Counted from the first letter of the stretch, positions 1-9,515 are shown. The stretch is 64,000 nucleotides of DNA from Rhynochetos jubatus (GCA_027574665.1 CM050690.1:69049433-69113432); one strand, 5' to 3'. Numbers and translations are program-made. Notes: generated from the sequence alone by a model not told the origin.

Positions 1-175
1 CAGAGCGACCCGACAGGGCCCTGGGAAGACACGGCCGAGGCCTCGGTGCCTGGCGTGAAACACCGATGCCGGGCACAAGCCAGGAGATGGGGGGATGGAG
101 TGGGCAGTGGCGCTGTGGGAACCCCAGACACGTGAGCTGGGGCTGCAGGGCTGCTGGGCCGAGGGTTGCCCATTG

Positions 176-185
176 TGATGTCACC
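176..185 (+). promoter_or_regulatory. CRE-like motif TGATGTCACC upstream of gene A copy 1
   Basis: A CREB/ATF-type half-palindrome about 200 bp before the 5' splice donor. The same decamer occurs twice upstream of gene B and in every gene A unit (11,029; 22,020; 25,418; 28,816). Use as a promoter element is inferred. Confidence 0.35.
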
Positions 186-385
186 GAGCGATGGAACGTC
201 TCCAGGCATCAAGGCCCACCCAGCCGGCCCGTGCCCTCACTCCAGCTGAGCAGTCTGCGAGGCTGCACTGCTCACAGGAGCCCTGGTGCTTGGGTCCTGC
301 TGGAGCAGCGGGAGGACTTTCCCCGGCCGGCCCTGCCAGCTGCAGGCAGCCGGGGCACCCAAGGGCCACACTCGCAGCAGCAGAG

Positions 386-506
386 GTGAGCTGGGAGGGG
401 AAAGCCCAACCTGGGGAGCTGGCAGGTTTCCTTCCTGAGCGGCCTGGGCCTTTCTTCCCCTCCCGCCTGGCCCAGTGACTGACTGCGGCCTCTCTCCCCT
501 CTCCAG
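386..506 (+). other. Predicted 5' intron of gene A copy 1
   Basis: AG|GTGAGC donor at 385/386, pyrimidine-rich tract and CTCCAG acceptor ending at 506, 86 bp before the RING-proximal ATG. The splice sites are unchanged in all five copies. Splicing would join an upstream frame open from position 66 in frame with the RING ORF, so this exon could be leader or an N-terminal extension. Confidence 0.55.
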
Positions 507-591
507 CGTGACACCGGCTGCTGCTGCAGCAGTGAGAGGGAGCGTCCCGACACCCCCAGCTCCCCACAGCCCACCGCAGCACGCGGAGAGG

Positions 592-1710
592 ATGGCTGCG
601 GAGCGGGACAACCGCTGTCCAATATGCCTGGACAGCTGGGAGGAGCCCAGCTACACCATGCCCTGCCTCCACCGGTTTTGCTATCCGTGTATCCGGCGGT
701 GGGCTCACAGTCGGCCCGAGTGCCCCCTCTGCAGGAGGAGGCTGACGTCCATCGTGCACTCGGTGCGGGCGGATGACAGATTTGAGGAGCATGTCATCCC
801 ACCGCGTGCCCCACTGGGACATCCTGGCCATCCCGCCGCCCTCCGCCTCCGCCTCCGCGCAGCTCTTGTGCGCAGACGCCGCCGCCATCCCTGGCTCTCA
901 CGCTTCCGGGAACACCTAGCACTGATCCAGCTCGCGATGCCCCGGCTGCGACAGGACCTGCAGCAGCAGATCTTCAGGGCTGGCAGGTCGGCAAGAGCAG
1001 CAGCACGGGCGCTCGTGGTGCCCACCCTGCAGCGCTTTGGCCTGGATGAGGACAGCCTGGTCCGGATGCTGCAGATTGACCTGCGCCAGCATCCGAGGAC
1101 CTTCGTCCGCCGGATGATTGACAGCATCGTGGACTGGTGTGGCTATGCGGCGCAGGGCTGGATGGGCCTGGGGGACCCCCATGATGCCGAGGAGCAGGAG
1201 ATCAGCCCCGCAGCTCGTCCCAGTCCTGCCGCCTCTGAAGGGGAAGCTGCTGCACCCAACCCAGCCCCCTCCCACCATGAGGACAGGCAGGAGGCAGAAG
1301 AGGTCGTCCCCAGCACCCCATCAGCTGCCCTACACGGGCATCCCGGCAGCCCCTCCCCTGCCCCCGAACCCACCCGAGGGGAGCAGGAAGAGCCTCAGGA
1401 CCACCCACAGGAGGCTGTGCCTGGGCCCAAAACTCCCAGCCAGGCCAGACAATGCTTCCCGCGGGGACGCCGGCAAGCCCCAAAGAGGAGGGCTGGCGGC
1501 CAGGAGGCCACTTCCCTGCCGAACAAGAGGCCAGCCCGTCGGCAGGAAGAGCCACAGGACCACCCACAGGAGGCTGTGCCTGGGCCCAAAACTCCCAGCC
1601 AGGCCAGACAACGCTCCCAGCGGGGACACCGGCAAGCCCCAAAGAGGAGGGCTGACAGCCAGGAGGCCACCTCACCACCAAGCAAGAGGCCAGCCCGCCG
1701 GCAACAGTAG
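592..1710 (+). CDS. Gene A copy 1: TOPORS-like RING-finger E3 ubiquitin ligase
   Basis: Predicted 372-residue protein. The start chosen is the ATG at 592, in good context (AGAGGATGG) right before the RING; the frame is open further upstream. A C3HC4 RING occupies residues 9-47, with zinc ligands C9, C12, C25, H27, C30, C33, C44 and C47, followed by a Topors-type segment after the last cysteine pair. Residues about 105-215 are Arg-rich and probably helical, including a stretch with FVRRMIDSIVDWCG. An acidic/Pro-rich linker follows, then two 53-residue repeats rich in PKRR and KRPARR, which look like nuclear-localisation sequences. Known RING proteins of this type bind E2 enzymes and transfer ubiquitin (TOPORS also SUMO). 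A nuclear E3 role is inferred; the target is unknown. Exact gene identity is not established. Confidence 0.75.
   Translation: MAAERDNRCPICLDSWEEPSYTMPCLHRFCYPCIRRWAHSRPECPLCRRRLTSIVHSVRADDRFEEHVIPPRAPLGHPGHPAALRLRLRAALVRRRRRHPWLSRFREHLALIQLAMPRLRQDLQQQIFRAGRSARAAARALVVPTLQRFGLDEDSLVRMLQIDLRQHPRTFVRRMIDSIVDWCGYAAQGWMGLGDPHDAEEQEISPAARPSPAASEGEAAAPNPAPSHHEDRQEAEEVVPSTPSAALHGHPGSPSPAPEPTRGEQEEPQDHPQEAVPGPKTPSQARQCFPRGRRQAPKRRAGGQEATSLPNKRPARRQEEPQDHPQEAVPGPKTPSQARQRSQRGHRQAPKRRADSQEATSPPSKRPARRQQ
1387..1707 (+). repeat. Coding 159-bp repeat, 2 units, gene A copy 1
   Basis: Unit starts at 1387 and 1546. Each unit is 159 bp (53 codons), so copy-number change preserves the frame. The second unit differs toward its end (QRSQRGHRQ in place of QCFPRGRRQ). 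Confidence 0.9.
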
Positions 1711-1819
1711 GAGCCTTCCCCAGGAGCTGATGAAACCATCACCGGACCAGCAGCTGGGACACCTGCCAGCCCCCGTGGGGAACAGGAGGCTGACATCTTT
1801 AGACTGTCTCTAGTGATTA

Positions 1820-1825
1820 AATAAA
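1820..1825 (+). terminator. Polyadenylation signal of gene A copy 1
   Basis: AATAAA 110 bp after the stop codon, conserved in all five gene A copies. Confidence 0.65.
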
Positions 1826-1829
1826 CCTG

Positions 1830-3600
1830 TAAGTGTACGAATGCAGTGAAAATAGTTGATTATTCCTCGTGACTGATTACTGCTTCTACACGTATCCACC
1901 TCTGTGAACGCTAACATACACAGCCGGACAATAGCATATCGTGCGCCGACTGGACTGGGCTCGATTCTCAGTCTCATCCTGGGCACCTGGCCAGCGTTCC
2001 GGGTGGAACCGATAATGGGAACATAACAGTTTGCAAGTTCACAGGATTTGTGCCCCCAAGGCTTACGGAAGGTGCTCGTTACGTGCTCTAAAAGCGGGAG
2101 GGAGACCCTCGGGCTGACTCCCGAAGCCTCAGCGATGGGTGGACGCAGCGTGCAGGACCTTCCCAATTATCGCAATTCTCCAGGAGCCAGCTGCCAAGGG
2201 GCAGGAAAGGACCAGGAAAGGACTAGCAAGAAGTTTCTTTCTCCATCCCGTGCTTAGACCCTCTCTCAGACAGCCACTCCTGGCTATTTTGGGTAGAAGT
2301 CAGCCTGCTCCAGTATGGCCTTTTGTTCTCCAGTTGCATCCTGCAGGAGTCGCCATGTCTCACACCCTCCGTGGCACCTCACCACGCAGAGATCTGCAAC
2401 ACAGGTCGGGATTTGCGTAACCAGTGCGAAGGCTTGAGTTATCCATGAATTATACATGTGCTAATCAGGATGTAATTGATATTAGCTTTTCTTAAACCCA
2501 TGGATAAGCACACTCAACTGGTGTGAGGCAAACGGTATCCAAGAACTTTCTAACACTGCGATAGCACAGCCAGACACAGCAAAAAAAATCAGTTACAACA
2601 TAAGTGTCCTTGCCGACGTCCATCGCTCCATCAGTCCACAGTAATTTCATGACCCTGCGGTTCCCGTGAGATTCCCAAAGGAGTTTATGAAGGCAAGAGC
2701 ATGGCTGTCCCCAACCAAAAAGCGGGAGGACAGCCACCTCCAGTGGCTGGAGGTGAGTACAGCTACCAGAACTGCAATAGCTGTGAAGCTGTGCCCACTG
2801 CTGGATGCCTTCCTTTGTTAAGAAACTTTTAAAAAGTCAAATCCCAAACAAAAAAACCTATGGCCAAACCTATGGTCCGTCTTGCACTGCTGAGGGGAGC
2901 AGAGGAGGAGGGAAAGAAGAGGAGAAGTTTTGCTACAGCTGCTCCCCAACCAGCACCACCAGCTGGAGGAACAGGCATCCCTGCTACGGCCTAGTGGGCT
3001 CTGCCAAGTGGTCTCCCAGGCAGGGAGGTGTGATCCCAGATCCCAATTATGGAAACATTCCAGAGAACCTGCCAGGTCGTTGTAAGACTTTATGGTTCTT
3101 GTGAGCCTGTTTGGTGGAAAAGCAGCACACCTCGGTGCTCCCAGCTGTCCTCTCGGAACGTCCCCCTGGGAGTCCCGGGAAGGCACCTGTGCACATGCTC
3201 TTTCATCAGAGAGACCGCATGAAAGTGCTGAAGTCATCAACAGGCTGGAGGGACTTCCAGCTCCAGCAGAGCTACGTGTGGCACAAATCCAACCCCGCAG
3301 ACTCGGCTGCTGTCGGCAGGCCTCTCGAATCCTGGACTGAACATCTACTGGGCTGCCCTCCACTGCCTCCCTAGGAACTCTGCGCTGGCGGCTCTAGTGC
3401 AGGGGGTGGAACGAGGCTCTTGCCGTGGGAAGTTTCCCTGGCTCTGCAAGAAACTGCAGCTTCTCCCCGCTGTTTCCAACCTGCCGCCACGGACACGCAA
3501 AGCTTCGCAGGCTGCTCCCGTCTGCTGCACACTGCTGAGGGAGGACCGGGATCTCACCCGCAAAAGCCAATGCCTCCAATTCCTTAGACCTAGCTAATCC
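1830..3600. other. Spacer without recognised gene (L1)
   Basis: No ORF here has recognisable domains or conservation beyond the duplication itself. The first 500 bp are shared by all non-terminal units; the rest is only in the long units. The matching L2 stretch is 12,833-14,603. Confidence 0.6.
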
Positions 3601-3624
3601 AAGGGGAACAGGAGGCCAACTCCC

Positions 3625-4500
3625 TTGGGGTTGGCCAGGAGGCTCTGGAGCGATAGTGCTGCTCCAGCCCTAAAGCAGCCTTTGCTCTGCCTGGCCCCAG
3701 GGCTCACCTCAGACCTTGCTGCAGCACGTGGCAGCGGTCATTTCAGGGGAGGCACAGGCAAGAGGTCCATGGCAGCCACAGGGGCTGGGGGCCGTCTCCA
3801 GGGTAGCGCCCTACAGTCTCCAGGTGCCCTCATAGCCCCTGCCATCCCAGAAGGAGCTTTTCCATCCCTTCCAAAGAGAGACCTCTGCCTGGGAGGGGGT
3901 CCTGGCATTTGCCCTCCCGCATCCCGTTGGTCATCACCCTCATGCTCAGGTTCCCTCTCCCAGCCCGCTCTGCAGGTACTGGGGGACAGGGATGAGGACA
4001 CCTGGGCCAGGGGGTTCCTTGCCTCCAGCTGTGGCTGTGGCAGCAGCTCCTGCAGCCTTCAAGGAGACAGCCAACACTCCCCGCAGGGTCTGCAGGACCA
4101 CCCAGAGGTGGCTGTGTCTTGGGCCTCCACTCCCAAGCCAGGGCAGAGAGTGCTCCACACAGTGACCCGGGCAAGCCCCAAAGAAGAGGGGGGCTGGCGG
4201 CCAGGAGGACACTTCCCTGCTGAACAAGAGGCCAGCGTCGGCTGCAAGAGCAGCAAGACCACCCAGAAGAGGCTGTGCCTGGGCCCTCCACTCCGAGCCA
4301 GGGCAGCCAATGCTCCCGGCGGGGACACCGGCAAGCCCCAAAGAGGAGGGCTGACAGCCCTTCCAAACCCCCAGTTCATGGCATGCTGTCCTCCACAAAG
4401 GGGACACCCCAAAGCCATATGGCCAGAGTTTGGTGGGGTGGGGGACTCCCTGGAGACCCCTCAGGCTAACAGCTCAGCGGCAGACCAAACCTGGCCCTGA
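3625..4500 (+). pseudogene. Gene A repeat relic in the long-unit spacer (L1)
   Basis: An open frame of 291 codons, but the sequence looks like a decayed gene A tail rather than a new gene. From about 4090 to 4365 it holds two diverged copies of the 159-bp repeat (QDHPEVAVSW, then an out-of-frame second copy with GDTGKPQRGGL). No RING precedes them. A block at about 3890-4060 is duplicated at 9516-9696. Could be transcribed; no evidence of function. Confidence 0.6.
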
Positions 4501-4639
4501 GAGGGTCTTACAGCCATGACCCCCGTGAGGCAGACAGGCACTTCTGCAGCAGAGCCTATCGCTGCTGGCCCTTCCTGGGGCACGTCTGCAGCGAGACGCA
4601 GGTATGGGATGTCAGGGTTGGTGCAAGCAGCCCAGGAAG

Positions 4640-5460
4640 GCAGGAAACCGCTGCTGGCAGGCTCTGGGTGGGTTCAGAGGCAGGTGTTGGAGGGCCCTGA
4701 AGCAGAGTTTTGGTTGATATGGGGACCCTGGGGCACGTTTTGGCAACCAGTGGCAGGGTTGGGCATCTCTGGAGGTACTTGGGCATGAGTTGGGATCTTT
4801 GCAGTGCCTGGGACAGGCAACTGAGGCACTGGAAGTGCAGAGTTTTGTAGGGTTTTGGGGAAGTTTTAGGCTGACCTGAAGCAGGGTGCAGGGGTCTTTG
4901 GGAGAACTTGCACAAAGTTTGGGGTGACGGGGAATGCTGGGACAGCGTTCAGACGTGTTTGGGAGAGATCACAGGGGCCTGTGAAATTGTTTAATTGTGG
5001 GGTTTTATTGCGCACTGAGCCAGGTCTTACGGTCCTTGGGGCATTTTGGCAGACTTTGGGGTGTTTGGGGTCTGGGGAAACATCTCTGGAGGACCTGAAG
5101 CCGGCTTTGGGGTGTTTGGGGGCCCTAATGCGGGTTTGGAGGTGTATGGGGACTACTGGCCACAGTTTGAGGCTCTTCAGAAGCCCTCGTCATTCCTCGG
5201 GAGGTATTTTTGGTTTCCTGGGGCACACCTTGGGAGTTTCGGAAAATGAGGCAGGTCTGGAGTCTTGAGGGTCACTAGGGAAGTTGTGCAGCTTTCAGCA
5301 TTGCTAGGAGATCTTGTGGCAGCGTCTGGGATCCTGTGGGGGTTTTGGGGAGGTTTCCCAGTGTCTTGAAGGAGGGCGAGTGCTGCTTGAGGGTCTGGGC
5401 GAATTTTTGGATTCTTTGAGGACAATTGGGCAGGATACAAGGGCTTTTTGCTTCACAAAA
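4640..5460. repeat. Degenerate G/T-rich minisatellite (L1)
   Basis: Recurring variants of GGGTGTTTGGGG separated by 20-40 bp. At 5038-5077 four GGGG tracts lie close together, a possible G-quadruplex on the + strand. The L2 copy lies at 15,643-16,463. Confidence 0.6.
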
Positions 5461-5507
5461 CACATTGCAGACGAAGGAAGCCCATTTCTCGGACCGCTCC
5501 TCTCTTC

Positions 5508-5570
5508 CATGAGGAAAGGCTGAGAGAACTGGGACTGGTCAGCCTGAACAAGAGAGGGCTCAGGGGCACC
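5508..5570 (+). mobile_element. CR1: Short CR1 fragment, + orientation
   Basis: A run with GAGAGAACTGGGACTGGTCA and the following words is typical of CR1 LINE sense sequence. It abuts a longer CR1 piece in the opposite orientation, so this is a head-to-head junction. L2 copy at 16,511-16,573. Confidence 0.55.
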
Positions 5571-6060
5571 AGCCTCTCACCAGGTTGCTCCAAGCCTCAT
5601 CCAGCCTGGCCTTGAACACTTCCAGGGATGGGGCATCCACAGCTTCTCTGGGCAACCTGTTCCAGTGCCTCACCACCCACACAGTAAAAAGTTTCTTCCT
5701 TACACCTATATCTAAATCTACCCTCATGCAGTTAAAAGCCATTACCCCTTGTGCTGTCACTACAGGCCCTTGTACAAAGCCCCCCTCCATCTTTCTTGTA
5801 GGCCCCTTCAGGTACTGGAATATTGCTATAGGGTCTCCCCGAGCCTTCTGTTCTCCAGGCTGAACAAGCCCAACTCTTTCAGCCCTTCCTCACGGGAGAG
5901 GTGCTGCAGCCCTCTGAGCATCTTCGTGGCCTCCTCTGGACTCACTCCAACAGGTCCACAGCCTTCTTATGTTGGGGGCCCAAAGCTGGATGCAGTACTC
6001 CAGGTGGGGTCTCACGGGAGCAGAGTAGAGGGGGAGAATCGCATGAAGCAGGGGCTTTAG
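5560..6060 (-). mobile_element. CR1: CR1 LINE 3' fragment, minus orientation (L1)
   Basis: The minus-strand translation contains VRHWNRLPREAVDAPSLEVFKARLD (shown here only as a landmark: VRHWNRLPREAV at about 5690) and, at about 5990-5930, PHLEYCIQLWAP. Both are hallmarks of the end of the CR1 ORF2 protein. Frames are broken, so this is a dead 5'-truncated insertion. Confidence 0.85.
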
Positions 6061-6119
6061 CCCTTTGCAGCGCCTGTCCTCACCGGGCAGCAGTTGGGGC
6101 GCAGTCCCAGAGACCCCTG

Positions 6120-6151
6120 TGATGTCACCGGCGGGCGTTTGTGATGTCACC
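6120..6151 (+). promoter_or_regulatory. Paired CRE-like motifs upstream of gene B copy 1
   Basis: TGATGTCACC occurs at 6120-6129 and again at 6142-6151, with a further TGACGTCC at about 6249. They sit about 0.5 kb upstream of the gene B start and match the motif before gene A. Shared CREB/CREM-type control is an inference. Confidence 0.35.
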
Positions 6152-6664
6152 CAACCCCACTGCTCTTCAGCAGCCGCAGGCTCTGTCCCGGCACATTTGG
6201 TCCAGGCCTCCTGTGAGCGCACACACACGGTGGGCAACCTCCAGGACTGTGACGTCCGCTGCGAGTGCTGCCTTTGGGCACAGACTGGGCTGGTGTGGGT
6301 ACTGTGGGTCCCACACGGCGGCTCTGCCAGGGCTGTGGGCTTAAGCAGGGTGCCAGGGCCCTTGGTACCACTGAAGGCTCCCAGACAGCTCCTCCGCTTT
6401 CACGGATCGCCTCCTGCAGGTCCCCTGTGGTAATTGGATGCACGCTGGCTTTCTGGGGGGAGTGCAGGGGGTAGGGGGGTCCTGTGGTGGGAGCTCAATG
6501 TACCTCGGGGGAGACACAGGGGGCAGGCACATGTGGAGCCTGTGGGACTGGCTGGCCACTTGCCAGAGGCCCTTACCTCCCCTCTCTCACCACTTTCTGG
6601 GCTGTGGCTGTTGCAGTCCTGGCGCCAGAGAAGCTCAGGCGCGTCGCACATCTCTTTGCAGGAC

Positions 6665-7483
6665 ATGGCGTCAGGTGCCGAGCAGGCTCTGCAGGACAGC
6701 GGCTCTGCCACGATGGCCAGCACGAGCCAGCAGCAGCAGGCAGGGCAGCAGGCAGGGCAGCAGGCAGGGCAGCCGGAGGCAGCTGCAGATGGCCTGTGCC
6801 CCATCTGCCTGGAAAATATGGACAATGCTGCCCACCCCGACGCCTGCTGCCACACCTTTTGCTTTGCGTGCATCCAGCTGTGGGAGTACCTGACAGGTGC
6901 CTGCCCCCTCTGCAAGCAGCCGTTCAGCCGCATCCTGTGCGTGCCAAGGATGGCGTCAGGTGCCGAGCAGGCTCTGCAGGACAGCGGCTCTGCCACGATG
7001 GCCAGCACGAGCCAGCAGCAGCAGGCAGGGCAGCCGGAGGCAGCTGCAGATGGCCTGTGCCCCATCTGCCTGGAAAATATGGACAATGCTGCCCACCCCG
7101 ACGCCTGTTGCCACACCTTTTGCTTTGCGTGCATCCAGCTGTGGGAGTACCTGACAGGTGCCTGCCCCCTCTGCAAGCAGCCGTTCAGCCGCATCCTGTG
7201 CGTGCCAAGGATGGCGTCAGGTGCCGAGCAGGCTCTGCAAGACAGCGGCTCTGCCACGATGGCCAGCACGAGCCAGCAGCAGCAGGCAGGGCAGCAGGCA
7301 GGGCAGCCGGAGGCAGCTGCAGATGGCCTGTGCCCCATCTGCCTGGAAAATATGGACAATGCTGCCCACCCCGACGCCTGCTGCCACACCTTTTGCTTTG
7401 CGTGCATCCAGCTGTGGGAGTACCTGACAGGTGCCTGCCCCCTCTGCAAGCAGCCGTTCAGCCGCATCCTGTGCGTGCCAAGG
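6665..7483 (+). repeat. Three tandem RING modules in gene B copy 1
   Basis: Module starts at 6665, 6950 and 7211; the third ends at 7483. Lengths of 285, 261 and 273 bp differ by multiples of 12 bp (QAGQ). Identity among modules is nearly complete even at silent sites, for example one C/T change at 7109, so the internal triplication is recent or kept uniform by conversion. Confidence 0.95.
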
Positions 7484-7795
7484 GTGGCCAACACCCAGGA
7501 GCAGACAGCCGGCTCGTCCACCCCTCGGCAGAGGACTGCGGCCAGGAAGAGGGCACGCAGCAGGTCCCCGCAACGGCACTACAGCTTGCGCCCAAGGCCC
7601 ACCAACAACAGGCCTGACGCTGGGAGAAGGGGGCGTGCGGGGAGGAGCCGAGCGGCCCCGCGGGACGCAGCTCCAAGGGCCTCCAACACCTCTGCCCGAC
7701 AGGCTGCGAGGGCGTGCCCAGCCAGGCGTGCCGACAGACGGCAGCGTCAGGGTGCTGGCGCTGCGAGCTCACCTTATCAGCTTCGGCAGCGTTGA
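6665..7795 (+). CDS. Gene B copy 1: triple-RING E3-like protein
   Basis: Predicted 376 residues. The start at 6665 follows a good splice acceptor (TCTTTGCAG ending at 6661), so an untranslated 5' exon is likely; the frame is open upstream too. Three near-identical modules (285, 261 and 273 bp, starting at 6665, 6950 and 7211) each begin with MASGAEQALQDSGSATMAST, continue with a Gln/Gly-rich QAGQ linker and contain a complete C3HC4 RING. In module 1 the ligands are C45, C48, C61, H63, C66, C69, C80 and C83. Modules differ mainly in the number of 4-residue QAGQ steps. The C-terminal 100 residues are Arg-rich and SR-like (RKRARSRSPQR), suggesting nuclear targeting. The RING resembles TOPORS. 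Ubiquitin ligase activity is inferred from the family. Confidence 0.75.
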   Translation: MASGAEQALQDSGSATMASTSQQQQAGQQAGQQAGQPEAAADGLCPICLENMDNAAHPDACCHTFCFACIQLWEYLTGACPLCKQPFSRILCVPRMASGAEQALQDSGSATMASTSQQQQAGQPEAAADGLCPICLENMDNAAHPDACCHTFCFACIQLWEYLTGACPLCKQPFSRILCVPRMASGAEQALQDSGSATMASTSQQQQAGQQAGQPEAAADGLCPICLENMDNAAHPDACCHTFCFACIQLWEYLTGACPLCKQPFSRILCVPRVANTQEQTAGSSTPRQRTAARKRARSRSPQRHYSLRPRPTNNRPDAGRRGRAGRSRAAPRDAAPRASNTSARQAARACPARRADRRQRQGAGAASSPYQLRQR

Positions 7796-7797
7796 CG

Positions 7798-7803
7798 AAT
7801 AAA
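7798..7803 (+). terminator. Polyadenylation signal of gene B copy 1
   Basis: AATAAA begins only 3 bp after the TGA stop, implying a very short 3' UTR. The same arrangement is present in copy 2. Confidence 0.6.
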
Positions 7804-7829
7804 GACCCAGAAACTTCTCAGAGTGTCTT

Positions 7830-8320
7830 TCTTTCCAAAGCCAGGCACAAGGCACTGCAGGCAATGCCTTCCAGCAGGCTCTCAACAGGCCAGGAAAGCA
7901 AAAGGGGAGAACGTCCTGGGGTGTGCAGTGAACTTCTCGGATGGAAATGCTGCAAGAGAGCCCCTTTCGCTCCCACGCCGCCAGCCTCTCCCTTCCCAGC
8001 ACCGGAGCAAGGCTGTCCAAGACCCTTGACCATCAGCAGGGCCGCCGGTCCTGAGGCAAAGCCAGGGGCCACGGACACAGGCCGTGCTGACAGCCCTCTC
8101 CCTGCTGGTGCCTCCACCCGCAAATGGCTCCCGGCACCCTCTAGTCACAGCCCTCTCAGCCTTCCCCTGACACCGCTCCACAACAGCGGCCCAACCCCGC
8201 CAGCCCCAAAGCCCGCGGCCACGGCTGGCAGGCAGGAGGGGGTTGCTCTTCTCTTGTGGGGACAGGCCTGCTGCACGAAGGACATGGCAGGTGACGGAGA
8301 CCATCCCTTTTGAAACCAAC
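7830..8320. other. Spacer without recognised gene (L1)
   Basis: GC-rich sequence downstream of gene B. Open frames on both strands lack domains and look like composition effects. Confidence 0.5.
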
Positions 8321-8329
8321 AAGAAACTC

Positions 8330-8720
8330 TGGCAGGTTTTGGGATATGTGGGGTTTGGTGAAAGGCTTGGGACAGTGTTTGGACCCTTTGGAATGGCCTG
8401 GGAGAGGTCTGAGAAGCTTGGAAGCAGGGTTTAGGGTGTTTGGGGCCACTCGGGACCTTTTATGTGGGTCTCTGGGGGCACTTGGCTATGATTTGAGATG
8501 TTTTGCTGGCCCGAGAGCGAGGTTTCAGGGTGTTTGGGGAAGTGGACTTGGGACCTGGAGGCAGAGTTTGGGGAGTCTGGGGGCTGTAGGACAAGGGTGG
8601 GCTTGTTTGGTGGCTCCTGGAAAGGACCTGATGCTGCTTTGTGGCCTTGACGAAAGTTCTGACAGAACTCGGTAGCAAAATAGGGGGTGTGGTCGCTGGG
8701 GGAGGACTTTCACGGCTCGG
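8330..8720. repeat. Second degenerate G/T-rich minisatellite (L1)
   Basis: Same style of sequence as 4640-5460, with GGGTGTTTGGGG variants at about 8433 and 8529. L2 copy at 19,321-19,711. Confidence 0.5.
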
Positions 8721-9515
8721 TAACAGGGTTTGGACACAGAACTCTGGACGCCAGAGCTGTGGTGCACGTGAGCACCTCTCCAAGCCCTTGGCCACTGCCA
8801 CAGGCACTCCCCGGGCCCATGCAGCACAGCCACCTGGCCACCTGTGTTGGGCAAGGGGTCCTCGGTCCCACCTCACTGACTCTTTTCTACAGCTTCCATG
8901 GCCTCTTGCAGGTGGGTTTGTTTATTGTGGAGTGCCTGGGCGAGAGAAGAGCCCATGTGGCCACTGCAGCCTTCCTCCAAAGCCTCCATGCCATGCCCTT
9001 GTGCACCCCTCCAAGCCCTTGGCCTCACGGCAGGTCCCGTCTCCGCTCTTCCTGTCCCCACAGCTGCTCCTCCAGCTGGGGTGAGCCCTATTTCTCCTGC
9101 AAAGCAATGAGCACACACAGGGCAGGGTGGCTGGGCTGTGACCTGGGGACACCCGACCCTCTCTGATGCTGCTGCTGAGCCCACTCGCTGCCTACCCCCG
9201 GCTCCAGGGCTCCGGGACACCAGGTGGTGTCTCACGAGGCACAGGGAAGGGATGGACCCTGGCACTGATGCCTTCCTTAGCCACACCGCTGCCTGAACTT
9301 GCTGGGCTGCACGGCTCCAGCACTGACACCCGTCCCTGGCACTGCCAGGCTGCATCCACCTCACCCCGCTACCTCGTCCAGCTCTGTCAGCCTAGTGGCT
9401 CTCTCCTCCTTCCCTGCCTGCAAGTGCTCCTGCAGGAGAGGGAGGCGACTGGAGCACCAAGCAGGACACTGGGGAAGTCGGGGAGAGGGAGGTGGCACTC
9501 CTGTGAGACCTCTGC
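8721..9515. other. Spacer without recognised gene (L1)
   Basis: GC-rich spacer downstream of the second minisatellite. No domain-bearing ORF, RNA gene or clear mobile element seen. L2 equivalent at 19,712-20,506. Confidence 0.5.

Noticed and set aside
181..888. Minus-strand 235-codon ORF opposite gene A, present in all units
   Set aside because: It is a shadow of the GC-rich gene A exon. It crosses the predicted intron, has no domain, and changes length with gene A indels.
1202..1681. Minus-strand repeat ORFs over the 159-bp units
   Set aside because: Low-complexity mirror of the coding repeat; all frames lack stops in this unit.
1387..1707. The 159-bp repeats as a CRISPR array
   Set aside because: Repeats are contiguous and coding with no unique spacers, in a vertebrate-type genome.
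1890..1990. tRNA-like stretch downstream of gene A
   Set aside because: One weak resemblance to a T-loop, but no cloverleaf or A and B boxes at proper spacing.
6400..7521. Minus-strand 373-codon ORF opposite gene B
   Set aside because: Mirror of the three RING modules; repeats as they do and has no recognisable domain.
6484..7617. Second + strand frame across gene B
   Set aside because: Open only because module lengths are multiples of three. The RING cysteines fall in the other frame.
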